Below, one piece after another: positions 59,056 to 64,000 of a DNA stretch of 64,000 nucleotides (position 1 is its first letter; each line of letters begins with the position of its first letter). Made by a program: the position numbers and the translations under genes. This DNA comes from Eutypa lata. Its lineage: Eukaryota > Ascomycota > Sordariomycetes > Xylariales > Diatrypaceae. Location: positions 3,844,001-3,908,000 of the forward strand of contig JAKULF010000003.1 of assembly GCA_022661535.1 (NCBI GenBank), written 5' to 3'. A model generated the notes under the pieces. That model saw only the letters and a list, made by a program, of their open reading frames with translations. It made no database searches and was not told the origin of the DNA.

Positions 59056-60311
59056 TCGACGGCTTGGAATAAACACCGGGAGATTTCGAGTAACCTGTAA
59101 GCGGTAGTATTCATAACATAAACGTGGCAAACACTGTAGACAAATCAGGTGCGATGCTCGATGCTCACTTCACCACAATGACCCCTATTTTTGAGAGGTT
59201 TCTGGTCCACACTACACAACATTGACAATATAACCATCACAAGGGGCTAGGAGCTCAAAGTTCTAGCCCGTCACCGAGCTCAAGATGGATTAAACCGGCC
59301 ATAGAAACCAAGTGGAAAGCCGGTGAGACCACAGCACATCAACTCATGCTAATTGAATGCCATCTAAACCGGCCCCTATTCTTCGAGGGTGGGTTTCTGG
59401 GCAGCTAGTTTAGCGGTACCTATTCCTAAAATAGGAGTTCGTGCTAGAGAAGGCGGTTCAAGTGAAGGTTGACCGGAAAGGACCAGTGTTTGATATTGAC
59501 CCCAAAATTTTCTTGCAACTGGGAGTCAAACGGCGACGCCGGGAGACGAAATTTATAGCATAGAATGCACAAGCCAAGGAGTTAAGATGATCGAATTTGG
59601 TTTAGCAGTGGACAATACGGCAAGACTCGTGGAGTAAATAGAGGAATTTACAGCGTTCCGCAAACGTGGTCGAATCCTACAGAAGGCGCCGCGCTGGTGA
59701 ACACCTCAAGAGCACCTTAGGTACTTAGCGACGATATACGTAAAACCCCAAGCTACACACCACTACTTACTCACTGGGTTTACTTCCTGTCATGACCTCT
59801 TCGATATCAACGCTGCTGCTACGCCGCCTCTCCGTTGGCTTGAATTTCTTCCAAGCGCTACACCCAAGAGCGTCTGGGGTGTATATGTCCTCATACTAAA
59901 ATAATAATAAAACTAAGGTCGAAAGCCTCGTATGTACATCGGATTGGATACTTGGCTACACAGAAGACTACGAACACGCCTTCATGAGCAGGCACAAGGC
60001 GTCTACGGGCTGGCCGTTGTTTTGCCTATTGCTTGTAAGGCACTATACATTATGTACTTAGTTGGGGGGGGGGGCAAATTCCAATCAAACGCTTGTTCTA
60101 CTTCGCCCAGTCCGTTATGTTGAATCAACCCCCTGACACTCAGCTGTATTCAAAATGCTCAGATTCAAATAATGCAAACATGAGCAGTGTTTATGAAGTA
60201 TTATTCGTCCACGGGTATTATTCAATTTATACCACGGGTAATTTGAATACCAATATTAGGATATCACATCACAACCCACATCCCCTGCTAGCGAGACAAC
60301 CAACCTGTCAA
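59056..60311. other. Convergent intergenic region
   Basis: 1.26 kb between the HET and carboxylesterase stops. No convincing gene; the frames at 59932-60335 have no motif. Contains a G11 run at 60064-60074 and a CAGGTTTAAACCGG-like G+C patch near 59290-59400. Confidence 0.6.
60064..60074. repeat. Homopolymer G11
   Basis: Eleven consecutive G in convergent intergenic DNA. Confidence 0.9.
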
Positions 60312-62459
60312 TTATACAGGTACTCTTGGAGCTAGCTCCCTCCAAAGCCCACATCTCTCTTTGAACTGCGTCAACTCAGCGCTTGTGAAGCCCTGGGTGT
60401 TAATCACGAACTCTTCGCCCGACCCTAAGGGTGGTACTCCCGCGACGTCGTCCGCTGTCAATTTGAGGGCGTTCGGGTCACCCGTCATGAAAAAGGATGC
60501 CATCGCACCTATAAACACATAACACCACTTCGTTAGAGATCCAGGTCATTCATTCATTCATCCATCTATCCATTTGAATGGGTAGCAAAGACAGCCTAGC
60601 CTGGCTGGATGTAGGTAGGTGCTTACCTGCGTATCCCTGGTAGTGAAGACGATCCGTCTGCTGATTGCTGTTGATTGTATTCCACTAACATCAAACATTA
60701 CATAGTTAGCAGATGATACTCGTCGTAGAAGACGACGACGACCCTAAAAAGGAAGCGACTTACCCAATACACGTCCGAAGCGTGCGCGGCCGGCGGCATG
60801 GTATACTCGCCGAGCCAGCTCCCCTTCGTCGCCGCGCCCGCCATCCAATACGCGGGGCAAGCGAGGACGGAATCGCGGTAGACCAGGCCGGCGCGGGTGC
60901 GCGGGTCCTCGTAGCGATCGATCAGCTCCGCGGAGCCGACGGCGGGATACGCCTCCCTGAGGCGCGCGAGGTCGTCGTCGGTAAGACCCGGGAGGTAGCC
61001 CTCTAGCCACGCGTCGAAGGAAATTGCCATCGTCTCGTTCGTCGCCGCAATGTTCGATAACTCGGCCGGGGTGAAGCCCTCCCCCTCGTGCGTGTTGTAC
61101 ATGCCGAAGCCGTACTCAATCTGCAGGCCGCCGCCGCCGTTCCCGGGAGATGTTGCCGTTGCCTCAGAGAGCGGCGTGCGCAGGAACGCGCCGTCGATGA
61201 CGGGGCCCCACTGCAACAAATATCCCGCGTTAGTCATTCATATTGATAGACGTTCTAACGAGGTATAAATGACGCTCGGGAACAAGGGTCTACCGAATAT
61301 ATCCCTCTAAGTAATTTCAAGTACCGAAACTAGCTACAAGGGGAAGAAAAGAAAACTACGGTAATTGCTCACCCCGAACGTCGCCGTTGTGTACTTGTGC
61401 GCGTCAATGATCACTAGGCTAGCATCGCGAATCGCCTGCACGTCGGCCTCCTTAAGACAGGCGAGGCTGTCCGGGCCGCCGGCGCAGCCCGTCAGGTTGG
61501 CTAGCGTGTCATACTGCCACTGGACCTCGGGGTCGTCGACGCGGTAGGTCTTGGGCCAGAACGGGCTCGATGCTAGAGCCTGTCTGAATAGAGGTGTCCC
61601 AGCAGTATCGTTCTTATTCCCACTTCTACCACCTCTGCTGCTGCTCAAGCGCCCGTGTTGCGCTATGGTTTGCGCAACCACGCTACCACCGCCCGCCGAC
61701 TGGCCCCAGACCGTCACGTGGTCCCGATCGCCGCCGAACGCCCCGATGTGGCTCTGCACCCACTTGAGGACGGCATCCTGGTCGAGCAGCCCGGCATTGG
61801 CGTCGGAGAGGGGGTCCGCGGCGACCTCGCGGCCCGCTAGGAAACCGAACGCGTTGGTCCGGTAGTTCGGGTACACGAAGATCATGTCGCTGGCTTCGGA
61901 TGCGTTCAGGATCGGGTAGGCAGACGGCGGCAGTGTGAATGACGCAGAACCTTGCACAAAGCCCCCGCCGTAGAACGTGACTACTACGGGTCGTAGGGTT
62001 TGGCCCTCCGTCCATGGCCGGCCGTAGAGGCCTAAGTAGAGGCAATCTTCCGAGCCATTGACCTATCTCGCAAGACCGTGATTAGCTGGCGATAAGGAGG
62101 GATGTAGAGTTAGGCCGGAGTTCACGCACTGTCCTTTGCGGGCACATGTCAAATGTTTGGCTCGAATCATATACCCCATCAGTAATAGGCAGCGGCGGTT
62201 GGGGTGCTCGGAATCTGCATCGGCATGTATAAGTTACGACAATTCCCCGTCGTCGCGTAGAGTCTCGGTATCTGTCTTCTCACCTGTTTTGTCTCACCGG
62301 AGGAGCAGCGAATGGTATTTTTTGCCAGTACGATATATTGTACTCTTCGCTATACGCTCCCTGGAAAGTTCCGTAGTCGAGAGCGGCGATGAGATCTTGG
62401 GCATAGCTTAGACTGGCTACTAGAGCCAGCCAGATCGCGAGCGCATAGGGACGGAGCAT
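60312..62459 (-). CDS. Secreted type-B carboxylesterase
   Basis: Six exons on the minus strand: 62459-62284, 62214-62130, 62062-61373, 61210-60764, 60684-60627 and 60508-60312; 550 residues. A signal peptide (MLRPYALAIWLALVASLSYA) precedes the start of the mature protein. Family marks: IPFAAPP, CPQ followed by S-E-D-C-L-Y-L (disulphide region), GGGF oxyanion loop, G-Q-S-A-G-G nucleophile elbow with S209, E359 in THEGEG and H460 in AHASDVYW. This gives the complete Ser-Glu-His triad of the carboxylesterase/cholinesterase family. It should hydrolyse carboxylic esters outside the cell; the substrate (plant-wall esters, lipids or xenobiotics) is unknown. Exon 5 is only 58 nt. Start: the first ATG that gives a signal peptide. 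Confidence 0.93.
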
Positions 62460-64000
62460 CTTCTTCTTGAAAGCTGCATGGCGAAGCAATCACCAGCCGC
62501 GGCCATCTTCACCGCTGGCAGTCTTCTATTATACTACACAGTTCCCCGCTTCTCATTAATATCCTGGGAAGCGGCCGCTTGGAGTAGCCCCGTTTTCCCT
62601 GTAGTTTCCGATCTCGTGGAGTTGGAGATCTAGACTAGGTAGTGGAGAAAAACTTGGGGAATCCGGGTGCCGGGGCGTTACGGCTCAATTGAGCAGGCAA
62701 TCTAGCGGGTAAACTGGCTAAGCAGCTGTCCCGATCGACCAGGGGATTCGGTCTACGCCGCAATCATGCGCCGAAGACGCCAACCAAAATTGTCCGTTCC
62801 GACCACATCCTCTGAGAGCGGGTCAAAAGAAAATTGAAGACTCAGCTCAGCGACAACCCGAGGCCTCAAAAGTCAGCCGAGCTGAGTCTTTGCTGAGGAC
62901 CTCTTCGCCCTCGTCTATACCAGATCATGGTGGCGTGACTGCGCGTTGGTTCGGTTCAGCTTAGGATCCCATGTACGTAGGTATGACAATAACCCAACAG
63001 ATAGATAGTATTCAAATAGAACTTTACAGTTCAATCTAGAATATTGATGGGGATAAGGATATCCCCGCGGAAGACGAAGATGATCCTGCGGATGAAATAT
63101 CAACCGGCAGACAGCTTGGTCATAAGAAAAGAAAAGAAAAGAAATGCAGCGTGCCTACGTCTGAGACAATCGCCGTCGCTGGAAAAAGATGTTGAGAAAG
63201 ATCGCCGACACTATGGCGGTGGGTAATGAGCATCCTAAAGTGCCTATGTATAACTCTTCACGAGCTTGGCCAAGGTAGAAGCCGGGAGGTGTTGTTGATG
63301 AAGAGAGTTGTAACCCCCCCCCAAAAAGTATGTATTACGAAAGCTGCTACCAACCAACAAGTGCAAGAAAGTTCAGTCAGTCAGTCAGTCACATCGTCAG
63401 ATCAACTCTATCCATAGTTATGCGTTCTTAGTAATAACCCCCCGCGCCCCATAAGTCCCGTCTATCTCATCGGTCTCCTCTTCGTCCAGATTTCGCGTGG
63501 ACCCAGCTACAATTGTTTTAGCAAAGTAGCGCAGATCGTTTCTCACTTTCATGCCTGCTTTCAGAGTTCGAGAGTGATTGGATACTTGTACTGTGTATTC
63601 GTAGAGCGGTCTGCCGTTCGCTCGCCTACATACACCTTGCCTTGTCAGCACATGGGTTTTTGCGGAGCTGTCCCACGGGAATGGGCGATGTGTAAAGTTT
63701 ATAAAGATAGCCCTGCAGGGATTATAAAAATAAGAATTCTTTGTAAGCACCGTAATTCGACCGATTTAGACTAGGAAAGCTTGTCCGTACCACAAAATGT
63801 TAGACAACCCTTGACCATTTTATGGGGGCCCGAAGCACTGACGTATATGCCCCCCTGACCACCCCTCCTTTAAAGTCCTTGTTGTCACCTTCACCCCCCC
63901 CCTCCCCCTCCCTTTACTAGTGGTATGCACGTTTATTAGGTCAGCTATGTACATAGATCGATTTCGGATATAGCAACAACTGGAAGTCTTTGATGTTGGG
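62460..64000. other. Right-end intergenic region
   Basis: 1.5 kb upstream of the esterase gene, running to the window edge. It has a (TCAG)n run at 63372-63390 and C-rich stretches near 63315 and 63890-63910. One open frame without an ATG start lies at 63418-63750 (listed separately). Nothing else recognised. Confidence 0.6.
63418..63750 (-). other. Possible coding remnant or partial exon, unidentified
   Basis: A 110-codon minus-strand frame with no ATG start but a protein-like composition: charged, with Y-E-Y-T-V-Q-V-S-N-H-S and a LDEEETDEIDG acidic stretch. It could be the last exon of a gene to the right or a decayed gene fragment. No splice partner was found and no family recognised. I keep it only as a doubtful candidate. 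Confidence 0.2.

Noticed and set aside
59455..59480. GGTTCAAG box resembling a tRNA B box
   Set aside because: No A box at a suitable distance and no cloverleaf could be drawn.

Overview
The window comes from the nuclear genome of a filamentous ascomycete, most likely a sordariomycete (a Xylariales-like species would fit; this is a guess). Genes carry short introns of about 50-250 bp with GT..AG ends and CTAAC/CTGAC-type branch sites. Gene families are typically fungal (EAF6, DPP5, HET domain, 8-cysteine membrane protein, TVP38), genes lie on both strands with no operons, and intergenic DNA is rich in TAGG/CCTA and other microsatellites. I support 21 protein-coding models (20 complete, 1 cut by the left edge). 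Exon coordinates were chosen by reading frame and splice signals across each junction. No rRNA, tRNA, CRISPR array or intact transposon was recognised.

Layout. 1-10 kb: the 3' part of an uncharacterised gene; a secreted protein built from an internal exon-by-exon duplication; a classical short-chain dehydrogenase; a membrane-anchored gamma-glutamylcyclotransferase-like protein; and NAD glycerol-3-phosphate dehydrogenase with a possible mitochondrial presequence. 12-17 kb: glycogen debranching enzyme, divergent from the glycerol-3-phosphate dehydrogenase gene across 2.3 kb. 18-27 kb: a GNAT acetyltransferase, an 8-cysteine single-pass membrane protein that seems to start on a 4-nt exon, a 4.3 kb gene-poor A+T-rich stretch, then EAF6. 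28-34 kb: two minisatellites, an intracellular DPP5-type peptidase with a GC-AG intron, a 42-bp-arm inverted repeat, and a coiled-coil protein.

35-50 kb is a conserved block: eIF4A divergent from an F-box/JmjC protein; a UBA/CUE-like + CCCH + Smr protein resembling no-go-decay nucleases; a TVP38 membrane protein; and a protein with three Cys-Pro motifs of the heme-regulatory type. 50-62.5 kb looks more accessory: a membrane-anchored orphan, a prolyl-iminopeptidase-like hydrolase, an AAA+ ATPase divergent from a HET-domain gene, and a secreted type-B carboxylesterase. The last 1.5 kb is non-coding apart from one doubtful open frame.

Functional links are loose, as expected in a fungus. The clearest are the paired carbohydrate/osmolyte genes (glycerol-3-phosphate dehydrogenase and debranching enzyme), the translation/RNA-surveillance genes (eIF4A, Smr protein), and the AAA+/HET pair, whose HET member belongs to a family used in allorecognition.
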